Below are positions 21,911 to 28,912 of a stretch of DNA of 28,912 nucleotides, in pieces (position 1 is the first letter of the stretch; every line of letters begins with the position of its first letter). Source of the DNA: Oleispira sp963933055. Its GTDB lineage: Bacteria; Pseudomonadota; Gammaproteobacteria; Pseudomonadales; Oceanobacteraceae. The DNA lies in contig CAWVSY010000046.1 of assembly GCA_963933055.1 (NCBI GenBank), positions 1 through 28,912 on the forward strand, in the 5' to 3' direction. The position numbers and the translations under genes were made by a program. The notes beneath the pieces were generated by a model. It had not been told where the DNA came from. It was given only the letters and a program-made list of their open reading frames with translations, and did no database searches.

Positions 21911-21984
21911 GCGACTAGACGCTAGGTAATATTGAGCTAAGTCTTTGATTTATAACTTAAAGAGTAGGCCAGTATTACCGCAAG

Positions 21985-22002
21985 ATACTCAGCTTTGAGT
22001 AT
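21985..22002 (+). other. Small hairpin in the carA leader
   Basis: A perfect 7-bp stem, ATACTCA-GCTT-TGAGTAT, 43 bp before the carA start and without a T run. Apart from this and the sites listed separately, the 856 bases from 21190 to 22045 hold no gene that I can support; 21330-21720 is plain AT-rich DNA. Confidence 0.3.
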
Positions 22003-22045
22003 TCTACAATGACCTTATTAATTGATTATTCCGAGGATCATAGCC

Positions 22046-23215
22046 TTGTCTATAACAGCCATTCTAGCTCTAGAAGACGGTAGCGTCTTTAAAGGGACTG
22101 CCATTGGTGCAGCAGGTCAAGCCGTCGGGGAAGTTGTTTTTAACACTTCCATGACAGGTTATCAGGAAATTCTGACCGACCCATCTTATGCAAACCAAAT
22201 CGTTACATTGACCTATCCACACGTTGGCAGCTACGGCACCACGGCGGAAGACGAAGAGTCTCGCGGCATCTTTGTTAAAGGTTTAGTGATTCGTGATCTT
22301 CCTTTGATTGCTTCTAACTTCCGCAGCGAAAAAGCATTGGATGTTTATCTTAAAGATAACAACATCTTAGGCATTGCGGATATCGATACTCGTCGTCTAA
22401 CGCGCATCTTGCGTGAAAAAGGTTCTTTGAACGGTTGCATCGTTGCGGTTGAAGTTGCAGACGGTGAGCTAGCTTCAGAAGAGAGCATTGCTAAAGCGAT
22501 CGAAACGGCAAAAGCTTTCCCTGGCCTTAAAGGGATGGATCTAGCAAAAGAAGTTACTACGGCAGAAAACTACAGCTGGACTGAGACCGATTGGGTACTT
22601 GGTAAAGGCTATGGTCAATTGGCGAAAGCGGACGCGAAATTCAAAGTTGTGGCTTATGATTTTGGTGTTAAGCGTAACATCTTACGTTTGTTGGCAGAGC
22701 GCGGTTGTGACCTGACGGTTGTTCCTGCTCAGACACCTGCAAGCGAAGTATTGGCAATGAACCCAGATGGTATCTTCTTATCGAATGGACCAGGTGACCC
22801 AGAGCCTTGTACTTATGCGATTGAAGCGATCAAAGAAATTCTAGAAACGGGCATTCCTGTATTCGGTATTTGTTTAGGTCATCAGTTATTGGCATTGGCC
22901 TCTGGTGCAAAAACAGTGAAGATGCCTCATGGTCACCACGGTGGTAACCACCCAGTGCAAGACCTTGAAACAGGTGTTGTAATGATCACGGCTCAAAACC
23001 ACGGTTTTGCGGTTGATGAAGCAACATTGCCTGCGAATATTAAAGCGACACACAAGTCTCTTTTCGATGGTACTTTGCAGGGTATTGAACTGACTGATAA
23101 GCCAGCATTCAGCTTCCAGGGTCACCCTGAAGCAAGCCCAGGTCCACGCGATGTTGCTCCATTGTTCGACCATTTCATTGAATTGATTGAAGCTGCTAAG
23201 ACTGCTTCGAAATAG
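22046..23215 (+). CDS. carA: Carbamoyl-phosphate synthase small subunit CarA
   Basis: A 389-residue glutamine amidotransferase subunit that supplies ammonia to CarB for carbamoyl phosphate, the shared precursor of arginine and pyrimidines. The N-terminal domain has VGEVVFNTSMTGYQEILTDP. The class I amidotransferase domain has SNGPGDPEPC, the nucleophile Cys276 in FGICLGHQ, and His360 and Glu362 in FQGHPEASPGP. I place the start at TTG 22046 (S-I-T-A-I-L-A-L-E-D-G) because GAGG lies 9 bp before it and this gives the usual length. The upstream in-frame TTG at 22022 has no ribosome site. carB follows after 15 bp. Confidence 0.96.
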   Translation: MSITAILALEDGSVFKGTAIGAAGQAVGEVVFNTSMTGYQEILTDPSYANQIVTLTYPHVGSYGTTAEDEESRGIFVKGLVIRDLPLIASNFRSEKALDVYLKDNNILGIADIDTRRLTRILREKGSLNGCIVAVEVADGELASEESIAKAIETAKAFPGLKGMDLAKEVTTAENYSWTETDWVLGKGYGQLAKADAKFKVVAYDFGVKRNILRLLAERGCDLTVVPAQTPASEVLAMNPDGIFLSNGPGDPEPCTYAIEAIKEILETGIPVFGICLGHQLLALASGAKTVKMPHGHHGGNHPVQDLETGVVMITAQNHGFAVDEATLPANIKATHKSLFDGTLQGIELTDKPAFSFQGHPEASPGPRDVAPLFDHFIELIEAAKTASK

Positions 23216-23230
23216 ACTGGGATTTTAGCT

Positions 23231-26200
23231 ATGCCAAAACGTACCGACATAAAAAGTATCCTAATCATTGGCGCTGGCCCGATCATTATCGGCCAGGCTT
23301 GTGAATTCGATTATTCTGGCGCACAGGCTTGTAAAGCCCTGCGTGAAGAAGGTTTCCGCGTTATTCTTGTGAACTCTAACCCAGCCACAATTATGACCGA
23401 CCCTGCAATGGCCGATGCAACCTACATTGAACCGATTACGGTTGATACGGTTGCTCGCATCATTGAGAAAGAACGTCCAGACGCACTATTGCCAACGATG
23501 GGCGGCCAGACTGCTCTTAACTGTGCATTAGGCCTTGAAGCGGCTGGCATCTTAGAAAAATACAATGTTGAAATGATCGGTGCTAACGCCGACGTTATCG
23601 ACAAAGCAGAAGATCGCAGCCGTTTTGATACGGCCATGAAAGCCATTGGCCTTGAATGCCCACGTGCGGGTATTGCTCACTCAATGGCAGAGGCGGTTGA
23701 AGTTCAAAAAGAGCTTGGCTTCCCATGTATTATTCGTCCTTCTTTCACTATGGGGGGTACCGGTGGTGGTATCGCGTATAACAAAGAAGAATTCGAAGAA
23801 ATCTGTACCCGTGGTTTGGATCTTTCTCCAACCAGCGAATTGCTAATCGATGAGTCGTTAATCGGTTGGAAAGAATACGAAATGGAAGTTGTTCGTGACA
23901 AAAACGACAACTGCATCATTATCTGTTCTATCGAAAACTTCGATGCTATGGGTGTTCACACCGGTGACTCGATCACAGTGGCACCTGCTCAGACACTGAC
24001 TGATAAAGAACTTCAAATCATGCGTGACGCCTCTTTGGCTGTTTTGCGTGAGATCGGCGTAGAAACCGGTGGATCTAACGTTCAGTTTGGTATTAACCCA
24101 AAAGACGGCCGTATGGTTGTGATCGAGATGAACCCACGTGTTTCTCGTTCTTCAGCATTGGCCTCTAAAGCAACCGGTTTCCCGATTGCTAAAATCGCCG
24201 CTAAGCTAGCGATTGGTTATACCCTAGACGAATTGCAAAACGACATTACTGGCGGCGCAATGCCAGCATCGTTTGAGCCTTCAATCGATTATGTTGTTAC
24301 TAAAATTCCTCGTTTCACTTTCGAGAAGTTCCCGAACGCTGATGGTCGCTTAACCACACAGATGAAGTCTGTGGGTGAAGTGATGGCGATGGGTCGTACT
24401 CAACAAGAATCTCTACAGAAAGCATTGCGTGGGCTAGAAGTCGGTGTGAATGGTTTTGATCCGATCATCGATCTAACTAATCTTAGTGATGAAGAGCTGA
24501 AAGGCGCGATGGACAAGATTATTTCTGAACTTAAAACACCGGGTGCCGATCGCATCTGGTACATCGGTGATGCCTTCCGCGCCGGTTTAAGTGTTGAAAC
24601 AATCTATGAATATTCAGGTGTTGATCCTTGGTTCTTGGTTCAGATCGAAGACCTTATTAAAGACGAAGCGAATGTTGCGAAAAGCAGCCTAACGTCAATG
24701 GATGCTGACCGCATTTATAAGTTAAAGCGTAAAGGTTTCGCCGATGCACGTTTAGCAGAATTGCTAGGTGTCTCTGAAAAAGCATTCCGTAAGCAGCGTC
24801 AGAAGTTAAACATTCGTCCAGTATATAAGCGTGTTGATACGTGTGCCGCTGAGTTCTCGACGGATACCGCTTACATGTACTCGACTTATGAAGAAGAGTG
24901 CGAAGCGAATCCAACAGACAACGACAAGATCATCATTCTAGGTGGTGGTCCTAACCGTATTGGCCAGGGTATCGAATTCGATTACTGCTGTGTTCACGCG
25001 GCGTTTGCAGCGAAAGACTTAGGTTACGAAGCCATTATGGTTAACTGTAACCCTGAAACGGTTTCTACCGATTATGATACGTCTGATCGTTTATTCTTCG
25101 AGCCAGTCACGCTTGAAGATGTATTAGAAATTGTTGATAAAGAAAAGCCAAAAGGCGTCATCGTACAGTACGGTGGCCAAACGCCATTGAAACTGGCGAA
25201 CGAATTAGAAGCCGCTGGTGTACCGATTATTGGTACTTCTCCAGAAGCGATTGACCGTGCTGAAGACCGTGAGCGTTTCCAGCAAATGATTCAGCGCCTA
25301 GGTTTGAAACAGCCAGTGAACGCCACTGTACGTTCGACTGAAGAAGCGGTAACGAAAGCGTCTGAAATTGGCTATCCGTTAGTCGTTCGTCCTTCCTATG
25401 TATTAGGTGGTCGTGCAATGGAAATCGTAAATACTGAAGCGTCACTTCGTCGTTATATGCGCGAAGCGGTTCAGGTATCTAACGATTCTCCAGTACTACT
25501 TGATTACTTCTTAAATCGTGCAATCGAAGTTGATATCGATGCGGTTTGCGATGGTGAGCAAGTGGTTATTGGCGCTATCATGCAGCACATTGAACAAGCC
25601 GGTATTCACTCGGGTGACTCAGCCTGTTCATTGCCTCCGTATAACTTAGCCGCTGACGTACAAGATCGTATGCGTGAGCAAGTGAAAGCGATGGCATTAG
25701 AGCTTGGTGTTGTTGGTCTGATGAATACTCAGCTAGCGTATCAAGATGGTGAAATTTATGTGATTGAGGTTAACCCTCGTGCATCACGTACCGTGCCATT
25801 CGTTTCTAAGTGCATCGGTGTTTCTCTTGCATCTATTGCTGCGAAAGTAATGATGGGCAAGACGCTTGCAGAGCTTGGTTTCACGAAAGAAATCATTCCA
25901 GAGCACTTCTCTGTGAAAGAAGCGGTATTCCCGTTCAACAAGTTCCAAGGCGTAGATCCAATCTTAGGCCCTGAAATGAAGTCGACGGGTGAAGTGATGG
26001 GCGCGGGCGCTACGTTCGGCGAAGCTTTCTATAAAGCTCAGCTAGGTGCGGGCGAGAAATTGCCAACAGAAGGTAAGGTATTTATCTCTGTACGCGACGC
26101 TGATAAAGATGGCGTTGTTGAGGTGGCTCAAGGTTTTGCTAAGTTAGGTTTTGAATTAGTTGCTACTGGCGGCACGTTTGAGAAGCTAAAGGAAGCGGGT

Positions 26201-26473
26201 CTTCAGGTTGAGCGCGTTAACAAGGTTAACGAAGCACGTCCAAACGTTGTTGATGGCATCAAGAATGATGAAATCGCGTTAATCGTGAATACCACAGAAG
26301 GTACGCAAGCCATTGCTGACTCTGCTGATATTCGCCGTAGCGCATTGCAGCATAAGGTGTATTACACTACAACGCTTGCCGGTGCGGAAGCGGTTGTTGA
26401 AGGCTTGAACGCTGAAGGTCTTAATGACGTTCGTAGCTTACAAGACATTCATGCGGCCATCTTAGCGCAGTAA
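23231..26473 (+). CDS. carB: Carbamoyl-phosphate synthase large subunit CarB
   Basis: A 1080-residue synthetase with two homologous ATP-grasp halves. The first opens MPKRTDIKSILIIGAGPIII and has FTMGGTGGG and ENFDAMGVHTGDS. The second begins near IIILGGGPNRIGQGIEFDYC and has SYVLGGRAME and HIEQAGIHSGDSACSLPP. The C-terminal MGS-like allosteric domain (about 940-1080) has GFELVATGGTFEKL. It works with CarA in the cytoplasm. Length and motifs are standard. A terminator follows at 26545. Confidence 0.98.
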   Translation: MPKRTDIKSILIIGAGPIIIGQACEFDYSGAQACKALREEGFRVILVNSNPATIMTDPAMADATYIEPITVDTVARIIEKERPDALLPTMGGQTALNCALGLEAAGILEKYNVEMIGANADVIDKAEDRSRFDTAMKAIGLECPRAGIAHSMAEAVEVQKELGFPCIIRPSFTMGGTGGGIAYNKEEFEEICTRGLDLSPTSELLIDESLIGWKEYEMEVVRDKNDNCIIICSIENFDAMGVHTGDSITVAPAQTLTDKELQIMRDASLAVLREIGVETGGSNVQFGINPKDGRMVVIEMNPRVSRSSALASKATGFPIAKIAAKLAIGYTLDELQNDITGGAMPASFEPSIDYVVTKIPRFTFEKFPNADGRLTTQMKSVGEVMAMGRTQQESLQKALRGLEVGVNGFDPIIDLTNLSDEELKGAMDKIISELKTPGADRIWYIGDAFRAGLSVETIYEYSGVDPWFLVQIEDLIKDEANVAKSSLTSMDADRIYKLKRKGFADARLAELLGVSEKAFRKQRQKLNIRPVYKRVDTCAAEFSTDTAYMYSTYEEECEANPTDNDKIIILGGGPNRIGQGIEFDYCCVHAAFAAKDLGYEAIMVNCNPETVSTDYDTSDRLFFEPVTLEDVLEIVDKEKPKGVIVQYGGQTPLKLANELEAAGVPIIGTSPEAIDRAEDRERFQQMIQRLGLKQPVNATVRSTEEAVTKASEIGYPLVVRPSYVLGGRAMEIVNTEASLRRYMREAVQVSNDSPVLLDYFLNRAIEVDIDAVCDGEQVVIGAIMQHIEQAGIHSGDSACSLPPYNLAADVQDRMREQVKAMALELGVVGLMNTQLAYQDGEIYVIEVNPRASRTVPFVSKCIGVSLASIAAKVMMGKTLAELGFTKEIIPEHFSVKEAVFPFNKFQGVDPILGPEMKSTGEVMGAGATFGEAFYKAQLGAGEKLPTEGKVFISVRDADKDGVVEVAQGFAKLGFELVATGGTFEKLKEAGLQVERVNKVNEARPNVVDGIKNDEIALIVNTTEGTQAIADSADIRRSALQHKVYYTTTLAGAEAVVEGLNAEGLNDVRSLQDIHAAILAQ

Positions 26474-26487
26474 TATCTTAAAATTTA

Positions 26488-26528
26488 AAGCCGCTATTGC
26501 TAACCTTTAGGTTGTTAATAAGCGGCTT
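26488..26528 (+). other. Two-tier hairpin after carB
   Basis: AAGCCGCT pairs with AGCGGCTT, with an inner AACC-TTTA-GGTT stem. No T run follows, so it is probably an RNA-stabilising 3' structure before the real terminator 16 bp on. Confidence 0.5.
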
Positions 26529-26544
26529 AGATAAGATGTATATT

Positions 26545-26574
26545 AAAAAGCCTTCTACTTGTAGAAGGCTTTTT
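26545..26574. terminator. Intrinsic terminator of carAB
   Basis: 14-bp perfect arms, AAAAAGCCTTCTAC and GTAGAAGGCTTTTT, around TT. Confidence 0.88.
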
Positions 26575-26648
26575 GCGAAAAAAATGCAGTGTTTCTTCTT
26601 TAGTAAAAGCGAGTGCTAAAACTAAAGGTATAGGTAAAGGATTAAAAT

Positions 26649-27125
26649 ATGCAAAAGTATCCAATGACAGTTGAAGGTGAACAAGCCCTTCAAGATGAGC
26701 TAAAAGAATTAAAAACGGTTCAACGTCCGGCTGTAATTAAAGATATTGCACTGGCCCGTGAACACGGTGATTTGAAAGAAAATGCTGAATATCATGCGGC
26801 ACGTGAACAGCAAGGCTTCATTGAAGGTCGTATTCAAGATATTGAAGGCAAACTTTCTACGAGCCAAGTAATCGATGTTAAAACGATTCCTTATACGGGC
26901 AAGGTTTTTTTCGGTACAACGGTTACTATTATCAATCTAGATACTGATGATACGGTTACGTATCGCATTGTGGGTGATGATGAAGCGGATATTAAAAACG
27001 CTCGTATCTCTATCTCTTCTCCAATCGCTCGTGCATTGATCGGTAAAGAAGAAGGCGATGTGGTGGTTGTTCGCGTACCTGCTGGCGACGTAGAGTATGA
27101 AATTGATCAAGTAGAACACCTTTAA
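26649..27125 (+). CDS. greA: Transcription elongation factor GreA
   Basis: A 158-residue factor that enters the RNA polymerase secondary channel and promotes cleavage of backtracked transcripts. The N-terminal coiled coil (about 10-75) carries the acidic tip residues D41 and E44 in EHGDLKENAEYHAAREQQ, the GreA signature. The C-terminal FKBP-like domain has FGTTVTI, RIVGDDEAD and SISSPIARALIGKEEGD. It follows the carAB terminator, so it probably has its own promoter in the 26575-26640 gap. Confidence 0.97.
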   Translation: MQKYPMTVEGEQALQDELKELKTVQRPAVIKDIALAREHGDLKENAEYHAAREQQGFIEGRIQDIEGKLSTSQVIDVKTIPYTGKVFFGTTVTIINLDTDDTVTYRIVGDDEADIKNARISISSPIARALIGKEEGDVVVVRVPAGDVEYEIDQVEHL

Positions 27126-27163
27126 TAGATAGAATATCTTTTAAAGTATTGTTCTCATCGAAG

Positions 27164-27198
27164 AAAGGCCGTATTGCTAAGCAATACGGCCTTTTTTT
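27164..27198 (+). terminator. Intrinsic terminator of greA
   Basis: A 14-bp perfect stem (27164-27177 with 27181-27194), a 3-base loop and a T run to 27198. It lies 38 bp past greA and 13 bp from the end of the convergent LysR gene. Confidence 0.9.
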
Positions 27199-27211
27199 GT
27201 TCTGTGAGGGC

Positions 27212-28090
27212 CTATTCAGTTGGCGTTAAGGATTCTGCAAGTACTGGCTGATCGCCCTTAATTGCATGAATAATCTTCCTAAAGCTTTCTAGGCGATCTG
27301 ATTCTGTAATGTAGCTAGCATAGACAGAGCGAGAAATGCTGGGGGTATTCTCGACCAGATGTAATTGACCAAGCTCGACATAAGGCATTAATAGGCTTTC
27401 TGGCAAAAATGCAGAGCCGCCATTGGTTAATAAAAAATCCAAAGCAATACGCCCCGTATTGGTGTGCAAAACAGCGGCAGGCGCACCAGAGAATTGTTGA
27501 GCGTGCTGTACGTTAAACGCTGTTCCCCAGTCGACCATCACATAATGATTGGCCATGGCTTCTTGCCAGTTGTCGGTTTTATGAGAGCTTGCCAAGAATA
27601 GCGGTACTTGAACAATTTCTTCTGTACTGACTTCGTCGATTTTGGGCGCATCAAACGTAATTGCGATATCTAATGTGCGCTCTAATAATTGTCGTGCTAA
27701 GGTAGTTGCTGTATGCGCTTCAGCACGAATAGCAATGCCTGGAAATTGACCAAATAGCTTGTTAAGTTCGTGCTGTAGAAAGGCATCCCAAAGGTTAGGG
27801 GTTGCACCAATTGAAATCTGTTGGCTTTGATTATTGGTAATGGCTACCTCTTGTCGAATGCGTTGCACTAAGGTTAAGTTGGCATTGGCTAATGGCCGCA
27901 GTTTTTCACCCGCTGGGGTTAAACGGATATTGTTTCTAAGGCGAGTGAATAATTGAACCCCTAGTTGGCTTTCAAGCTGGCGGATACGAGTGCTCACGGC
28001 GGCTTGGGTTAAATACAGATTTTCTGCGGCTTTTCCGAAGTGCTTTGTATGGCTTACTTCAAGAAAAGTTCTTAATAATTCGCTATCCAT
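27212..28090 (-). CDS. hdfR: LysR-type regulator HdfR
   Basis: A 292-residue LysR regulator. The winged HTH opens MDSELLRTFLEVSHTKHFG, then KAAENLYLTQAAVSTRIRQL and GVQLFTRLRNNIRLTPAGE, nearly residue for residue the start of E. coli HdfR as I recall it. The substrate-binding domain (about 90-290) has ISIGATPNLWD and LLERTLDIAITFDAPKIDE, also HdfR-like. It is divergent from maoP, exactly as hdfR and maoP (yifE) are in E. coli. E. coli HdfR represses flhDC; whether that holds here is unknown. The 124-bp gap contains TTATC-N5-GATAA (28131-28145), a plausible LysR-type operator. Confidence 0.88.
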   Translation of the reverse strand: MDSELLRTFLEVSHTKHFGKAAENLYLTQAAVSTRIRQLESQLGVQLFTRLRNNIRLTPAGEKLRPLANANLTLVQRIRQEVAITNNQSQQISIGATPNLWDAFLQHELNKLFGQFPGIAIRAEAHTATTLARQLLERTLDIAITFDAPKIDEVSTEEIVQVPLFLASSHKTDNWQEAMANHYVMVDWGTAFNVQHAQQFSGAPAAVLHTNTGRIALDFLLTNGGSAFLPESLLMPYVELGQLHLVENTPSISRSVYASYITESDRLESFRKIIHAIKGDQPVLAESLTPTE

Positions 28091-28130
28091 TTGTTTCTAT
28101 TGTGCTTCCAATTGTCTTATATATGGGTGC

Positions 28131-28145
28131 TTATCTTAACGATAA
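28131..28145. promoter_or_regulatory. Candidate HdfR operator in the hdfR-maoP gap
   Basis: An inverted repeat TTATC-TTAAC-GATAA that fits the T-N11-A type of LysR site, 41 bp before the hdfR start. The gap should also be compared with maoS of E. coli, which I cannot identify here from memory. Confidence 0.35.
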
Positions 28146-28214
28146 ATATATATTGATTTACCCTGTAATACTATGAATACATACTCGCGTTTCAGGTAGG
28201 CAAAGGTATTTATC

Positions 28215-28562
28215 ATGGAAAATTTAGTAGGTCTTAATAAGACAGAGTTGTTTCCCTATTACGATGATATGCACTTCCCACGCGGATTTGCACGCAGTGG
28301 TTACTTTACGAAAAGACAGGCTGAGATTTTAACATCTTACGGTAGGCACTTGCGGGAGCTTTGGACTGAAGAAATTTTGCCTGGGAATGATGTAGAAAAG
28401 AATTTTGTCGCGGTATGCAAAGGTAGTAAGGCGGCCGAAAGTGAAATAGAAAAAGCTTGGATTGCATACTTAAATGCCATCAAGCAAGTCACTGGTGCGA
28501 TGTATACATCGTACTGGCATGACAGTAATGATTATAGCTCTGAAACTGAACATATTGATTAA
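28215..28562 (+). CDS. maoP: MaoP (DUF413/YifE), Ori macrodomain organisation protein
   Basis: A 115-residue protein of the DUF413 family. The family core is visible: YYDDMHFPRGFARSGYFTKR (compare YFDNKHYPRGFSRHGDFT in E. coli YifE), QAEILTSYGRHLREL and KNFVAVCKGSKAAESEIEKA. E. coli MaoP, with the short DNA site maoS, limits the mobility of the replication-origin region. Pairing with a divergent hdfR supports the call. The start follows AAAGG with 9-bp spacing. rimK begins 10 bp after its stop and is probably co-transcribed. Confidence 0.87.
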   Translation: MENLVGLNKTELFPYYDDMHFPRGFARSGYFTKRQAEILTSYGRHLRELWTEEILPGNDVEKNFVAVCKGSKAAESEIEKAWIAYLNAIKQVTGAMYTSYWHDSNDYSSETEHID

Positions 28563-28572
28563 GGATACAAAA

Positions 28573-28912
28573 ATGAAGATTGCAATTTTATCAAGAAATG
28601 AGAACTTATACTCTACTCGTCGCTTAAAAGAAGAAGCTGAAGCACGTGGCCACGAAGTTGATGTAATCGATACGTTACATTGCTACATGGATATCACGTC
28701 GAATAACCCGGTTGTACGTTATTACGGTGAGCCATTGCCGCAGTATGATGCGGTTATTCCACGTATCGGTGCATCGATCACTTTTTATGGTACAGCGGTT
28801 GTTCGTCAGTTTGAAATGACAGGAACATTTGCGGTGAACGAGTCAGTAGCGATCAGTCGTTCTCGTGATAAATTGCGTTCTTTACAGTTGTTATCTCGTA
28901 AAGGTGTTGGCC
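28573..28912 (+). CDS. rimK: RimK, ATP-grasp glutamate ligase (5' part only)
   Basis: The first 113 codons of a gene that runs off the window. RimK adds glutamates to the C-terminus of ribosomal protein S6. The start MKIAILSRNENLYSTRRLKE, then YDAVIPRIGASITFYGTAVV, RQFEMTGTF and NESVAISRSRDKLRSLQLL match the RimK N-terminal domain closely. The catalytic ATP-grasp part is outside the window. An AAGGA site overlaps the maoP stop 7 bp before the ATG, so it is translated from the maoP transcript. Confidence 0.93.
   Translation, partial: MKIAILSRNENLYSTRRLKEEAEARGHEVDVIDTLHCYMDITSNNPVVRYYGEPLPQYDAVIPRIGASITFYGTAVVRQFEMTGTFAVNESVAISRSRDKLRSLQLLSRKGVG

Overview
The window looks like a chromosomal segment of a marine gammaproteobacterium, most like the Oceanospirillales in my judgement; the genus cannot be fixed from sequence alone. 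The core gene order (smpB, ratA-rnfH, bamE, fur, recN, grpE-dnaK-dnaJ, dapB, carAB, greA) is the usual gammaproteobacterial one. The tmRNA tag (ANDENYALAA), an HdfR/MaoP pair and a LuxR/HapR-type TetR regulator agree with this. Base composition is moderately AT-rich.

Region 1 (1-8925) is an accessory defence region. It opens with a toxin-antitoxin pair of the Gp49/HigB-HTH type on the + strand, with an 11-bp-armed operator-like palindrome between toxin and antitoxin. Then, all on the - strand, come hsdR, hsdM and hsdS of a type I restriction-modification system, an Abi_2 (HEPN-type) abortive infection protein 9 bp behind hsdS, and a GIY-YIG/DUF4357 nuclease-like protein. A clear intrinsic terminator sits between hsdR and hsdM. 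The region abuts the 3' end of ssrA, a common integration site, but I see no integrase and no second copy of the ssrA end in this window.

Region 2 (9139-20518) is housekeeping. It holds ssrA and its partner smpB, an 11-TM sodium symporter, ratA-rnfH, bamE divergent from a cysteine-free fur, recN behind two LexA-like boxes, and grpE behind a near-perfect heat-shock (sigma32) promoter. These are followed by dnaK, a terminator/attenuator, dnaJ and dapB. dapB ends in a terminator built from a 31-bp perfect inverted repeat.

Region 3 (20584-26574) has the LuxR/HapR-like regulator, then about 850 bp of AT-rich non-coding DNA, then carA-carB. The non-coding stretch contains a LuxR-box-like site and a strong candidate for a roughly 150-nt structured RNA with its own promoter and terminator, just upstream of carA.

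Region 4 (26649-28912) contains greA, hdfR, maoP and the first 113 codons of rimK, cut off by the window end.

The two places I would look at first are the 21.19-22.04 kb non-coding stretch (candidate sRNA or car leader, plus quorum-type regulator site) and the R-M/Abi/GIY-YIG cluster beside ssrA.
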